64,000 nt of DNA, taken from NCBI RefSeq assembly GCF_004336805.1, contig NZ_SJXM01000010.1, forward strand, positions 55,316 through 119,315, written 5' to 3'. Made by a program: the position numbers and the translations under genes. Within the stretch, counting starts at the first letter, position 1; each line of letters starts with the position of its first letter. The notes under the pieces were generated by a model, which saw only the letters and a list, made by a program, of their open reading frames with translations, was not told the DNA's origin and did no database searches. Source of the stretch: Aeromicrobium sp. IC_218 (lineage in GTDB: Bacteria; Actinomycetota; Actinomycetes; Propionibacteriales; Nocardioidaceae). This document shows, piece by piece, positions 33,097-41,653 of the stretch.

Positions 33097-34383
33097 ATGA
33101 CCCAGACGCCCGCCGCCCCCGACCTCTGGCCCGCTCCGACGCCGGAGCGTCCCGTCCAGGGCCGCGTCCAGGTGCCGGGCTCCAAGTCGCTGACCAACCG
33201 CGCGCTGCTGCTGGCCGCGATCGCCGACGGCCCCGGCACGCTGCGGCGTCCGCTCGTCTCGCGCGACTCCGACCTCATGGTCGCCGCGCTGCAGGCGCTC
33301 GGCGCCCGGGTCGAGCGTGGGGCGGACGCCTGGACCGTCACCCCCGTCTCCCCCGCGTCCGGCACCGCGCTGCACGTCGACTGCGGCCTGGCCGGCACCG
33401 TCATGCGCTTCGTGCCCCCGGTCGCCGCCCTGCACGACGGGCCGGTCACCTTCGACGGCGACGAGCGCGCCCGCGTGCGTCCGATGGCCGGCGTGCTCGA
33501 CGCCCTGCGCGCCCTCGGCGTCGGCATCGACGACGACGGGCGCGGGACCCTCCCGTTCACGGTCCGCGGCACCGGCACCGTGCGCGGCGGCCCGGTCGAG
33601 GTCGACGCGTCGGCGTCCAGCCAGTTCGTGTCGGCGCTGCTGCTGGCCGGTCCCCGCTTCGAGCAGGGCGTGGACGTCCGGCACACCGGCGGGCGGCTGC
33701 CCTCCGCGCCGCACGTCGAGATGACCGTGAACGAGCTGCGCCGCCGCGGCGTGCGGGTCGACGACGCCACGCCCGGACGCTGGGTGGTCTCGCCCGGTCC
33801 CGTCGCCGCCGTCGACGTCGCCGTCGAGCCCGACCTGTCGAACGCCGGCCCGTTCGTGGCCGCCGCCCTGGTCACCGGCGGACGCGTGACGGTCGAGGGC
33901 TGGCCCGAGCACACCGACCAGGCCGGCGACGCCTGGCGCGCGCTGGTCGAGGCGTTCGGCGGCACCGCGACCCTCGACGACGACGGCCTGACCGTCACCG
34001 GCTCCGGCATCCTGCGCGGCGTCGACCTCGACCTGTCCGACGTCGGCGAGCTGACCCCGGTGGTCGCCGCCCTCGCCGCGCTGGCCGTGGAGCCGTCGAC
34101 CCTGCGCGGCATCGCGCACCTGCGCGGCCACGAGACCGACCGCCTCGCCGCGCTCGCCACCGAGCTGAACGCGCTCGGCGGCGACGTCCAGGAGACCGCC
34201 GACGGGCTGCGCATCACGCCGCGCCCGCTGCACGGCGGCCGCTTCGGCACCTACCACGACCACCGCATGGCCCACGCCGCCGTCGTGCTCGGCCTGCGCG
34301 TCCCGGGCGTGCTGGTCGAGGACGTCGCGACGACGGCCAAGACCTTCCCCGGCTTCGCCGACGTATGGGGGCGGCTGGTGTGA
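33097..34383 (+). CDS. aroA: 3-phosphoshikimate 1-carboxyvinyltransferase (EPSP synthase)
   Basis: Transfers the enolpyruvyl group of PEP to shikimate-3-phosphate in aromatic amino acid synthesis. The 428-residue protein shows VPGSKSLTNRALLLAA (PEP/S3P lysine and serine), CGLAGTVMRFVPP, the DASASSQFVSALL loop, EPDLSNAGPF and RGHETDRL, then YHDHRMAH near the end. TAGAGT ends 7 nt before the ATG, so it is probably leaderless. The rsgA gene overlaps its stop. Confidence 0.97.
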   Translation: MTQTPAAPDLWPAPTPERPVQGRVQVPGSKSLTNRALLLAAIADGPGTLRRPLVSRDSDLMVAALQALGARVERGADAWTVTPVSPASGTALHVDCGLAGTVMRFVPPVAALHDGPVTFDGDERARVRPMAGVLDALRALGVGIDDDGRGTLPFTVRGTGTVRGGPVEVDASASSQFVSALLLAGPRFEQGVDVRHTGGRLPSAPHVEMTVNELRRRGVRVDDATPGRWVVSPGPVAAVDVAVEPDLSNAGPFVAAALVTGGRVTVEGWPEHTDQAGDAWRALVEAFGGTATLDDDGLTVTGSGILRGVDLDLSDVGELTPVVAALAALAVEPSTLRGIAHLRGHETDRLAALATELNALGGDVQETADGLRITPRPLHGGRFGTYHDHRMAHAAVVLGLRVPGVLVEDVATTAKTFPGFADVWGRLV

Positions 34384-35360
34384 GGGACGACGACGAGCAC
34401 GCCCGCTTCGAGCGCCCGCGCCGGCACACCCGCCCGCGCACCAAGGAGCGTCCGACGTACGACGACGCGGTGACCGCGCGCGTCGTGACGATCGACCGGG
34501 GCCGCGTGACCGTCGAGCTCGACGACGACCGCCGTCGCGTCACCACCGTCAAGGCCCGCCACCTCGGCCGCAAGGGCGTCGTGGTCGGCGACGAGGTGCG
34601 CGTCGTGGGCGACCTGTCCGGCCTGCCCGACACCCTGGCCCGCATCGTCGAGGTCGTCCCCCGCCGCACCGAGCTGCGCCGCACCGCGGACGACGACGAC
34701 CCGATCGAGCGCATCGTCGTGGCCAACGCCGACCAGATGGTCGTCGTCACCGCGCTCGCCGACCCGCCGCCGCGGCCCGGCCTCATCGACCGCTGCCTGG
34801 TCGCGGCCTACGACGCCGGCATGACGCCGATCGTGTGCCTGACCAAGGCCGACCTGGCCGACCCCGCCGAGGTGCTCGGGCTGCTCGAGCCGCTGGACGT
34901 CCAGGTGCTCGTCACGCAGAACGCCCAGGACCTGGACGAGCTGCGCGAGGTGCTGCGCGACAAGGTGAGCGTGCTCCTCGGGCACAGCGGCGTGGGCAAG
35001 TCGACGCTGGTCAACCAGCTCGTGCCGGACGCCCAGCGCACCACCAGCCACGTCAACGAGGTCACCGGACGCGGCCGGCACACGTCCACCTCGGCGGTCT
35101 GGCTGCCGCTGCCGTTCGGCGGCACGATCGTCGACACCCCGGGGTTCCGCTCGTTCGGCCTGGCCCACGTCGAGGTCGACCGCATCATCCGCGCGTTCCC
35201 CGACCTGGACGCCGCCAGCGAGGCCTGCCCGCGCGGCTGCACCCACGCGGCGAGCGAGCCCGAGTGCGGCCTCGACCTGGCCGTCGCCGAGGGCCGGGTC
35301 GCGCCCGCGCGCGTGGCCTCGTTCCGGCGTGTCCTCACCAGCCGCGAGGGACGCGACTAG
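34380..35360 (+). CDS. rsgA: ribosome small-subunit GTPase RsgA
   Basis: A circularly permuted GTPase that checks 30S maturation. The 326-residue protein has an N-terminal OB fold, G4 TKAD (155-158), G1 GHSGVGKST (201-209), G3 DTPG (252-255) and the zinc site C283, C287, H289, C296. The GTG start overlaps the aroA stop as GTGA, so it is coupled to aroA, an arrangement shared with mycobacteria. Confidence 0.95.
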   Translation: MRDDDEHARFERPRRHTRPRTKERPTYDDAVTARVVTIDRGRVTVELDDDRRRVTTVKARHLGRKGVVVGDEVRVVGDLSGLPDTLARIVEVVPRRTELRRTADDDDPIERIVVANADQMVVVTALADPPPRPGLIDRCLVAAYDAGMTPIVCLTKADLADPAEVLGLLEPLDVQVLVTQNAQDLDELREVLRDKVSVLLGHSGVGKSTLVNQLVPDAQRTTSHVNEVTGRGRHTSTSAVWLPLPFGGTIVDTPGFRSFGLAHVEVDRIIRAFPDLDAASEACPRGCTHAASEPECGLDLAVAEGRVAPARVASFRRVLTSREGRD

Positions 35361-35378
35361 ACCGGTACGGTTGGCCCC

Positions 35379-36239
35379 ATGGCCCACGCGTACCACGACG
35401 ACCTGCGACTCGCGCACGTCCTGGCCGACACCGCCGACAACCTCTCGATGGACCGCTTCGGCGCCGTCGACCTGGAGGTCTCGACGAAGCCGGACATGAC
35501 CTACGTGACCGAGTCCGACCAGGCCGTCGAGGAGGCCATCCGCCGCACCCTGCGCAGCGCCCGCACCCGTGACGGCGTGCTGGGCGAGGAGCAGGGCGAG
35601 CAGGTCGGCGCCACCGAGGGCCGGCGCTGGATCATCGACCCGATCGACGGCACGTCCAACTTCGTGCGCGGCGTCCCGGTGTGGGCGACGCTCATCGCGC
35701 TGGAGGAGGACGGCGAGATCGTCGCCGGCTGCGTCTCGGCCCCCGCGCTCGGCCGCCGCTGGTGGGCGTCGAAGGGCTCGGGCGCCTACACCGGCAAGTC
35801 GCTCATGTCGTCGCGCCGCATCCAGGTCTCGCAGGTGGGCGACCTCGACCACGCCTCGTTCTCCTACTCCTCGCTGCACGGCTGGGAGGAGATCGGCCGG
35901 CTCGAGCCCTTCCTCGCGCTGACCCGCCGCTGCTGGCGCACGCGGGCGTACGGCGACTTCTGGTCGTACATGATGCTCGCCGAGGGCGTCGTCGACGTGG
36001 CCGCCGAGCCCGAGCTGAAGGTGTGGGACATGGCCGCGCTGGACGTCATCGTCCGCGAGGCCGGCGGCACGTTCGCCTCGCTGAGCGGCGAGCCGGGCCC
36101 GTGGGGCGTCAACGCCCTGGCCACCAACACCCGCCTGCACGACGCCGCCATGGCGTACCTCGGCTACTTCCCCGACGCCGAGCCGCACGACGACGACAGC
36201 AACGTGACCCGCTTCGACTGGGCGCGCGAGCGCGACTGA
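35379..36239 (+). CDS. hisN: histidinol-phosphatase, inositol-monophosphatase family
   Basis: A 286-residue magnesium-dependent phosphatase. The metal ligands are E70/E71 in LGEEQG, D87 and D90 in IIDPIDGTSNFV, and the aspartate in WDMAALDVIV. The close match around WATLIALEEDGEIVAG and the insertion VNALATNTRLHD are typical of actinobacterial HisN, which removes phosphate from histidinol phosphate. TACGGT ends 7 nt before the ATG, so although it follows rsgA by 18 nt it probably has its own leaderless transcript. Confidence 0.9.
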   Translation: MAHAYHDDLRLAHVLADTADNLSMDRFGAVDLEVSTKPDMTYVTESDQAVEEAIRRTLRSARTRDGVLGEEQGEQVGATEGRRWIIDPIDGTSNFVRGVPVWATLIALEEDGEIVAGCVSAPALGRRWWASKGSGAYTGKSLMSSRRIQVSQVGDLDHASFSYSSLHGWEEIGRLEPFLALTRRCWRTRAYGDFWSYMMLAEGVVDVAAEPELKVWDMAALDVIVREAGGTFASLSGEPGPWGVNALATNTRLHDAAMAYLGYFPDAEPHDDDSNVTRFDWARERD

Positions 36240-36261
36240 GCCCACGCGACGAGGAGGACCG

Positions 36262-36645
36262 ATGCACGGCACCCACCTCCAGCAGCGCGCGAGGGACCGC
36301 GCCGAGCAGCTGCCCGGCGCCGGGCTCGAGCACCCGTTCGGCCCGGACTGGGACGTCTTCAAGGTCCGCGGCAAGGTCTTCCTGCTCCTGACCGCCGTCA
36401 CCGGATCGCCGATCGTCGTCCTCAAGGCCGATCCCGCCGACGCCCGCGTGCTGCGCGAGCAGCACGACGACGTGACGGCCGGCTACCACATGGACAAGCG
36501 GCACTGGATCACGCTGCACCCCGGCGGTGGCCTGACCGGCGACCTCGTGGACGAGCTGGTCACCGACTCCTACCTCCTGGTGGTCGAGAAGCTCCCCCGC
36601 GCGTCCCGCCCCGTCGACCCGGCGGCCTTCGCGCGCGAGGCCTGA
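36262..36645 (+). CDS. MmcQ/YjbR family protein
   Basis: A 127-residue protein with the CyaY-like fold of the YjbR family. Typical features are HPFGPDWDVFKVRGKVFLLL, then VVLKADPADARVLRE and HMDKRHWITLHPGG. Some members bind DNA; the function is unknown. GAGGAGGACCG precedes the ATG. It follows hisN by 22 nt and may be co-transcribed. Confidence 0.88.
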   Translation: MHGTHLQQRARDRAEQLPGAGLEHPFGPDWDVFKVRGKVFLLLTAVTGSPIVVLKADPADARVLREQHDDVTAGYHMDKRHWITLHPGGGLTGDLVDELVTDSYLLVVEKLPRASRPVDPAAFAREA

Positions 36646-36659
36646 GTCGGTCGACCTTG

Positions 36660-36699
36660 TCGGCGATGCACTTTCGATATATCGTTAGTGCATCGCCGA
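36660..36699. promoter_or_regulatory. padR operator, 40-bp palindrome
   Basis: TCGGCGATGCACT (36660-36672) is mirrored exactly at 36687-36699, and the centre is itself the palindrome CGATATATCG (36675-36684). The AT-rich centre probably overlaps the -10 element, so binding of PadR would shut off its own promoter. Confidence 0.8.
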
Positions 36700-36735
36700 C
36701 ACCCGTCGGCGTTCCTCAGAACCAGGAGGTGTCCC

Positions 36736-37329
36736 ATGCGGACCCGACACCACCACCACGACGGACGGCGCAGCCCGCGCCGCGGCGACTTCGACGACCT
36801 GGGCCTGGGCCCGGGGTTCGGTCCGGGCTTCGGTCCCGGCGGCGGACGCGGACGCGGCCGGCGCCGCGGCGGACGGGGCGGCGACGTGCGCGCCGCGGCC
36901 CTGCTGCTGCTCGCCGACGGCCCGCGCCACGGCTACCAGCTGATCCAGGACGTCAGCGACCGCACCGAGGGCGCCTGGACGCCCAGCCCCGGCTCCATCT
37001 ACCCCGTGCTGCAGCAGCTCGAGGACGAGGGACTCATCGAGTTCGAGCGGGTCGAGGGACGCAAGACCGCCTCGCTCACCGCCGACGGCCAGACGTACGT
37101 GGCCGAGCACCGCGAGCGGCTCGACGCCGCGTGGCGCGAGGCCACGGCCCACGCCCGCGGCAGCCACGTCTCGGCCGAGTCCGGCCAGGCGCTCAAGGCG
37201 ATGATCGTCGCCTGGAGCCAGGTCGCCAAGACCGGCACCGAGGAGCAGCAGGCGCGGGCGACCGCCCTGCTGGAGGAGACGCGCCGTCGGCTGTACGGCA
37301 TCCTGGCCGGTGATGAACCCCGCCCCTGA
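36736..37329 (+). CDS. PadR-family transcriptional regulator with His/Gly-rich head
   Basis: A 197-residue repressor. Residues 1-50 are low complexity: a HHHH cluster at 5-8, then Gly/Phe/Pro and Gly/Arg repeats. The winged-helix domain follows (DVRAAALLLLADGPRHGYQL, SPGSIYPVLQQLEDEGLI), then a helical dimerisation tail. The His cluster may bind metal, though such heads are frequent in actinobacterial PadR proteins. AGGAGG is placed ideally before the ATG. The 40-bp operator lies 37 bp upstream. No effector pump is adjacent, so the regulon is unknown. Confidence 0.92.
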   Translation: MRTRHHHHDGRRSPRRGDFDDLGLGPGFGPGFGPGGGRGRGRRRGGRGGDVRAAALLLLADGPRHGYQLIQDVSDRTEGAWTPSPGSIYPVLQQLEDEGLIEFERVEGRKTASLTADGQTYVAEHRERLDAAWREATAHARGSHVSAESGQALKAMIVAWSQVAKTGTEEQQARATALLEETRRRLYGILAGDEPRP

Positions 37330-37729
37330 CCGACGACACCGCGTGCCCGACTCCGAGCTCACGTGGCGGTTCAGCCGTTCCTCGGGGCCGGGCGGGCAGC
37401 ATGTCAACACCACCGACACCAAGGCCGAGCTGCTCTGGGACGTCCGCGCCAGCGAGGTGCTGGACGACGCCCAGAAGGCGCACGTCCTCGCCGCCCTGAG
37501 CACGCGGGCGACCGACGGGGTCGTCCGCGTGGTCTCGTCCCGGTACGCCTCGCAGCACCGCAACCGCGAGGCGGCGAAGGCCCGGCTCGAGGAGCTGGTG
37601 GCCGCCGCGCTGGTCCCTCGGCGCAAGCGACGGGCGACCAAGCCGACCCGCGGCTCGCAGGAGCGCCGGCTCGCGGCCAAGAAGCTCCGTTCGGACGTCA
37701 AGAGCGGGCGCCAGCGCCGCTGGGACTGA
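37313..37729 (+). CDS. arfB: peptidyl-tRNA hydrolase ArfB (ribosome rescue)
   Basis: Releases stalled ribosomes by hydrolysing peptidyl-tRNA. The 138-residue protein has the GGQ motif at residues 27-29 (SSGPGGQHVNTTDTK) and a basic C-terminal tail (KKLRSDVKSGRQRRWD) that enters the empty mRNA channel. The ATG lies within the 3' end of padR, a 17-nt overlap, so its synthesis may be coupled to the regulator. A GTG immediately before is an alternative. Confidence 0.92.
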   Translation: MNPAPDRRHRVPDSELTWRFSRSSGPGGQHVNTTDTKAELLWDVRASEVLDDAQKAHVLAALSTRATDGVVRVVSSRYASQHRNREAAKARLEELVAAALVPRRKRRATKPTRGSQERRLAAKKLRSDVKSGRQRRWD

Positions 37730-37743
37730 CTTCCTATAGGGTT

Positions 37744-37757
37744 TAGGTAGATACCTA
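37744..37757. promoter_or_regulatory. putative TetR operator
   Basis: The perfect dyad TAGGTA-GA-TACCTA lies 16 bp upstream of the TetR start codon, between the arfB stop and the AGGAGG ribosome site, over the presumed -10 region. Confidence 0.65.
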
Positions 37758-37772
37758 GATCCAGGAGGAAGC

Positions 37773-38360
37773 GTGGCCCGTGCCGGACTCACCGCCGACC
37801 GCCTGACCCGGGCCGCCGCCGAGCTCGCCGACGAGCAGGGCGTCGACCAGGTCACGCTGTCCGCGCTCGCCCGACGCTTCGACGTGAAGGTCGCGAGCCT
37901 GTACTCGCACGTCACGAGCTCGGCCGACCTGCGCACGCGCCTGGCCCTGCTCGCGCTCGAGGAGATGGCCGTCCGGCTGGGCGACGCGCTGGCCGGGCGC
38001 AGCGGCAAGGACGCCCTCGTGGCGTTCGCCGACGTCTACCGCGACTACGCCCGTGAGCACCCCGGCCGCTACGCCGCCTCGCGGTACGACCTGGACCACG
38101 AGACCGCCGCCCGCAGCGCCGGCCCCCGCCACGCCGAGATGACCCGCGCGGTGCTGCGCGACTACGCCCTCGAGGGCGACGACCAGACCCACGCCGTCCG
38201 CCTGCTCGGCAGCCTCGTCCACGGCTTCGTCGACCTCGAGCTGTCCGGCGGCTTCAGCCACTCGCGGCCGGACGCCGAGTCGTCCTGGCGACGCAGTCTC
38301 GACGCGCTCGACGCGCTGCTGCGCGCCTGGCCAGCCCCCACCGACCAGGAGACCGCATGA
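37773..38360 (+). CDS. TetR-family transcriptional regulator
   Basis: A 195-residue repressor. The N-terminal HTH spans about 5-50 (LTRAAAELADEQG, then LSALARRFDVKVASLYSHV), and the C-terminal part resembles the TetR_C_33/WHG domain (YRDYAREHPGRYAA). AGGAGG precedes the GTG. Its stop overlaps the hydrolase start as ATGA, so both form an operon under the upstream TAGGTA dyad; the hydrolase is the likely target. Confidence 0.9.
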   Translation: MARAGLTADRLTRAAAELADEQGVDQVTLSALARRFDVKVASLYSHVTSSADLRTRLALLALEEMAVRLGDALAGRSGKDALVAFADVYRDYAREHPGRYAASRYDLDHETAARSAGPRHAEMTRAVLRDYALEGDDQTHAVRLLGSLVHGFVDLELSGGFSHSRPDAESSWRRSLDALDALLRAWPAPTDQETA

Positions 38361-39511
38361 GCACCCTCGTCCCCGTCCCGCTGACCGACGACCTCGTCCA
38401 CGGCGCGCACGACCTCGAGCGCACCGACCGCGGGGTGCGTCCGCACCGGCTGCCGCGGTGGGCGCGGGAGCAGAACACCGACCCCCAGGTCGCGATGGTC
38501 GAGATCGAGCCGGCCGGCGTCCGGCTGGTGCTGCGCACCGCGGCGACCGTCCTGGAGCTGGGCACCCTGCCGACCCGGCGCGAGTACGCCGGCGTGCCGC
38601 CGCGCCCGGACGGGCTCTACGACGTCCTGGTCGACGGCCGGCTCGTCGCCCAGCAGTCCGTCACCGGCGGTGACCGGCTCGTGCTCGACCCGCGCACGGG
38701 CACGGCCGACCGCCGCTCCGGCGGGCCCGGGACGCTCCGCGTCGACGGTCTCCCGGCCGGCGACAAGCGCGTCGAGGTCTGGCTGCCCCACCTGGAGAGC
38801 ACCGAGCTGGTCGCCCTGCGGGCCGACGCGCCCGTGCGTCCGGTCGAGCGCTCGGGGCGTCCGCGCTGGCTGCACCACGGCAGCTCGATCAGCCAGGGCT
38901 CCAACGCCACCAGCCCGACGTCCACCTGGACGTCCGTCGCCGCCACGCTGACCGGCGCCGACCTGACCAACCTCGGCCTCGGCGGCAGCGCGCTGCTCGA
39001 CCCGTTCGTCGCCCGCACCCTGCGCGACCTGCCGGCCGACGTCGTGAGCGTCAAGCTCGGCATCAACGTGGTCAACGCCGACGCGATGCGGATGCGGGCG
39101 TTCGTGCCGGCCGTCCACGGCTTCCTCGACACGATCCGCGAGGGCCACCCCGACGTGCCGCTGCTGGTGGCGACGCCGCTGTTCTGCCCCATCCACGAGG
39201 ACACCCCGGGGCCGGGCGGATTCGACCTGAGCGACGGGACGCTGCGCTTCGTCGCGACCGGCGACCCGGCCGAGGTCGCCGCCGGACGCCTGACGCTGCG
39301 CACGGTGCGCGACGCGCTCACCCAGGTCGTGGAGAGCCGGCGCGCGAGCGACCCGCACCTGCACCTGGTCGACGGGCTCGGGCTCTACGGGCCGGCCGAC
39401 CACGACGAGCTGCCGCTGCCCGACCGGCTGCACCTGGACACCGCCGGCCACCGCCGCGTCGGCGAGCGCTTCGCCGAGGTGCTCCGCCCCCACCTCCCCA
39501 CCGCTCCCTGA
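38357..39511 (+). CDS. SGNH/GDSL-family hydrolase
   Basis: A 384-residue esterase-like protein. Residues 1-165 form a beta-rich accessory domain; the SGNH domain starts at WLHHGSSISQGS, with nucleophile S177. The block II glycine lies in LGLGGSALLD, the oxyanion asparagine in LGINVVNAD, and the catalytic D356/H359 in DRLHLD. No signal peptide is present. Control by the coupled TetR is likely; the ester substrate is unknown. The stop codon TGA belongs to a repeated CCCTGAGCCTGTC element, so insertion of the repeat may have set the C-terminus. Confidence 0.85.
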   Translation: MSTLVPVPLTDDLVHGAHDLERTDRGVRPHRLPRWAREQNTDPQVAMVEIEPAGVRLVLRTAATVLELGTLPTRREYAGVPPRPDGLYDVLVDGRLVAQQSVTGGDRLVLDPRTGTADRRSGGPGTLRVDGLPAGDKRVEVWLPHLESTELVALRADAPVRPVERSGRPRWLHHGSSISQGSNATSPTSTWTSVAATLTGADLTNLGLGGSALLDPFVARTLRDLPADVVSVKLGINVVNADAMRMRAFVPAVHGFLDTIREGHPDVPLLVATPLFCPIHEDTPGPGGFDLSDGTLRFVATGDPAEVAAGRLTLRTVRDALTQVVESRRASDPHLHLVDGLGLYGPADHDELPLPDRLHLDTAGHRRVGERFAEVLRPHLPTAP

Positions 39512-39596
39512 GCCTGTCAAAGGGAGGCTTCGACAGGCTCAGCCAGCGGCAGACGCTCCCTGAGCCGCCCACCGCTCCCTGAGCCTGTCGAAGGGA
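39508..39596. repeat. CTTCGACAGGCTCAG-type repeat cluster
   Basis: CTGAGCCTGTC (39508-39518) and GACAGGCTCAG (39532-39542) form a hairpin over the hydrolase stop codon. A further CTCCCTGAGCC at 39556-39566 and a full CCCTGAGCCTGTCGAAGGGA copy near 39577-39596 follow. The same family recurs at 51162-51280. Confidence 0.8.
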
Positions 39597-39609
39597 CGTC
39601 CCCCGAGAA

Positions 39610-39660
39610 GTGGACGGAGAAGCACCACCACGGACCGACGCCTGGTTCCTCTGCGTCCAC
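39610..39660. repeat. 51-bp element, second copy of the 2957-3007 family
   Basis: It has the same ends as 2957-3007 (GTGGACG at the left, CTGCGTCCAC at the right) and exactly the same length, with a diverged centre that pairs less well. Confidence 0.65.
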
Positions 39661-39689
39661 ATCTCGCCGGAGGTGCAGCGGGGTGAGGG

Positions 39690-40592
39690 TCAGAGGGTGA
39701 GGCGGTAGCTGGTGAACGACAGCGTCACGTGCATGCCGAGCCGCTCGTAGAGGCTCAGCGCGCCGGTGCGCGAGTCGGTGTCGAGCCGGCCGCGGGTGCG
39801 CCCGCGGGCCCGGGCGGCGGCGTAGGAGACCGCGAGCAGCTGCTGGGCCAGGCCGCGGCCCCGCTGGTCGCGCCGCACCGCGAGCTGCGCGACCCAGTAC
39901 TCGTCGTCGCTCTCGCCGTCCATGCCGACGCACGCGCCCAGCACGTCGTCGCCGGCCGCGGCGACGAGCAGGTGGTCCTGGGTCATGCCGGGACGGTCGA
40001 GCACGAGCGCCTTCCAGCTCTCGAAGGCGCGCGGCGTGCGCCCCTCCCACTCGTTGAACGCGTCCTCGACGACCTGGTGGACGACGTGCTCCTCGCCGGC
40101 CCGCATCGGCCGGACGACGACGCCGTCGGGCAGCGGACGCTCGGCGATCGTCGCGTCGGCGGGCAGCTCGAGCGACCACGTCTCGTGGGCCGGCACGTAC
40201 CCCCGCGCCTCGAGGAAGGTGCGGGTGCGGGTGTCGGTCTCGAACGCCTCCTGCTCGCAGTGGTCGCCGCCGCGCTCGCGCTGGCGCCGCTCGACCCAGT
40301 CGGCGAGCAGCGTGCCGAGGCCGCGTCCGCACGCGTCCGGGACGACGTCGACGCGGGCGAACCCGTTGGCGAACAGCGACCCCGCGGCGACCGGACGTCC
40401 ACCGTCGAACACCAGCCGGGTGTCGTGCTCGGCGTCGAAGGTCGGGTCGGACCAGAAGCCCTCGAGGTCGACCGCGTCGAGCAGGGTCTCCCCTGCGGTG
40501 TCGAGGTCGACGGCGTGGAAGACGGCGAGCACCTCGCGCAGGTCCTCGGGCCGGGCGGGGCGGACGTCGTGGGGCGCGTTCACGACCCCCAT
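39690..40592 (-). CDS. tandem double-GNAT acetyltransferase
   Basis: A 300-residue protein built of two GNAT folds. The first has RVDVVPDACGRGLGTLLADW near 80-100 and TRTFLEARGYVPAHE; the second has VAQLAVRRDQRGRGLAQQLL near 230-250 and ALSLYERLGM. Such two-domain proteins resemble mycothiol synthase in plan, but the whole does not let me assign that function. Start is ATG 40592, with an in-frame GTG at 40583 as an alternative. It lies 4 nt downstream of the lipoate ligase stop. Confidence 0.85.
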   Translation of the reverse strand: MGVVNAPHDVRPARPEDLREVLAVFHAVDLDTAGETLLDAVDLEGFWSDPTFDAEHDTRLVFDGGRPVAAGSLFANGFARVDVVPDACGRGLGTLLADWVERRQRERGGDHCEQEAFETDTRTRTFLEARGYVPAHETWSLELPADATIAERPLPDGVVVRPMRAGEEHVVHQVVEDAFNEWEGRTPRAFESWKALVLDRPGMTQDHLLVAAAGDDVLGACVGMDGESDDEYWVAQLAVRRDQRGRGLAQQLLAVSYAAARARGRTRGRLDTDSRTGALSLYERLGMHVTLSFTSYRLTL

Positions 40593-40596
40593 CCAA

Positions 40597-41646
40597 CTAC
40601 GGGACGCGGGCCAGCCAGTCGGGGTCGGAGAACTTGGTCTCGGCGAGCCGCTCGGCCCGCTCCCAGGTGGCGGCGTCGAGCTCCGTGCGCGCCAGCGGGC
40701 CGTTCTCGCGGTCGAAGTGGTCGACCAGCGCCTTCACGACGTCCTCACGCGGCAGGCCGGTCTGCGAGCGGATCGGGTCGACCCGCTTGGCCGCGCTCAC
40801 GTGCCCCTTGTCGGACAGCTTCTCGCGCCCGATGCGCAGGATGTCGAGCATCTTGGCCGCGTCCATGTCGTACGACATCGTCACGTGGTGCAGCACCGCG
40901 CCGGACGCGAGCCGCTTCTGCGCCGCGCCGCCGATCTTGCCCGCGGGCGAGACGAGGTCGTTGACCGGCTTGTAGTCGGCCGCGACGCCGAGCTCGCGCA
41001 GCGCCCGGACGACCCAGGCGTCCAGGAAGGCGTAGGACTCGACGAAGCTCATGCCCTCCACGAGCGTGCCGGGGACGTACAGCGAGTAGGTGATCGTGTT
41101 GCCCGGCTCGACGAACATGGCGCCGCCGCCGGAGATGCGCCGCACGACCGTGGTGTCGTGGCGGGCCGCCGCCTCCAGGTCGACCTCGTTGCTGAGCGAC
41201 TGGAACGAGCCGATGATGACCGCGTTGCTGGCCCACTCCCAGATGCGCAGCGCCGGTCCACGCTCGCCGGCGCCGACCTGCTGGGCGATGACCTCGTCGA
41301 CGGCCATCTGCATGGCCGGGTGCAGCGGCCCGGTCTCGACGAGGGTGAAGTCGTGGTCGGCCCAGGTGGTGGCCCGGCCGAGGGCGCGCAGCACGACCAT
41401 GGCGATCGAGCGCGGGTCGAAGCCGACCATGACGGCGTCGCCGCGGGCGGCCTCGACGGCGGCCTCGATCTGCGCCAGGGACGCGTCGACGGGCAGCCCC
41501 TCGACGGCGTCGGACATGTGGCCCAGCGCCTCGTCCGGCTCCAGGAAGAAGTCGCCGGACAGCCGGACGTCCGCGATCCTCCCCTCGACCACCTCGAGGT
41601 CGACGACGACCAGCTTGCCCTGGGAAACCTTCAGCTCTGCGTGCAC
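40597..41646 (-). CDS. lipoate-protein ligase with accessory domain at the N-terminus
   Basis: Attaches lipoate to E2-type lipoyl domains. Residues 1-95 match the small accessory (LplA C-terminal/LplB) domain: KLVVVDLEVVEGRIADVRLSG before FFLEPDEALGHM. The catalytic domain follows (about 100-349) with VRRISGGGAMFV, the lipoyl-AMP loop, and the lysine of PAGKIGGAAQKR. In E. coli the order is the reverse, so the domains are permuted here. It could serve the oxoglutarate and pyruvate complexes. Start GTG; no clear ribosome site. Confidence 0.85.
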   Translation of the reverse strand: MHAELKVSQGKLVVVDLEVVEGRIADVRLSGDFFLEPDEALGHMSDAVEGLPVDASLAQIEAAVEAARGDAVMVGFDPRSIAMVVLRALGRATTWADHDFTLVETGPLHPAMQMAVDEVIAQQVGAGERGPALRIWEWASNAVIIGSFQSLSNEVDLEAAARHDTTVVRRISGGGAMFVEPGNTITYSLYVPGTLVEGMSFVESYAFLDAWVVRALRELGVAADYKPVNDLVSPAGKIGGAAQKRLASGAVLHHVTMSYDMDAAKMLDILRIGREKLSDKGHVSAAKRVDPIRSQTGLPREDVVKALVDHFDRENGPLARTELDAATWERAERLAETKFSDPDWLARVP

Positions 41647-41653
41647 ACCGGCG

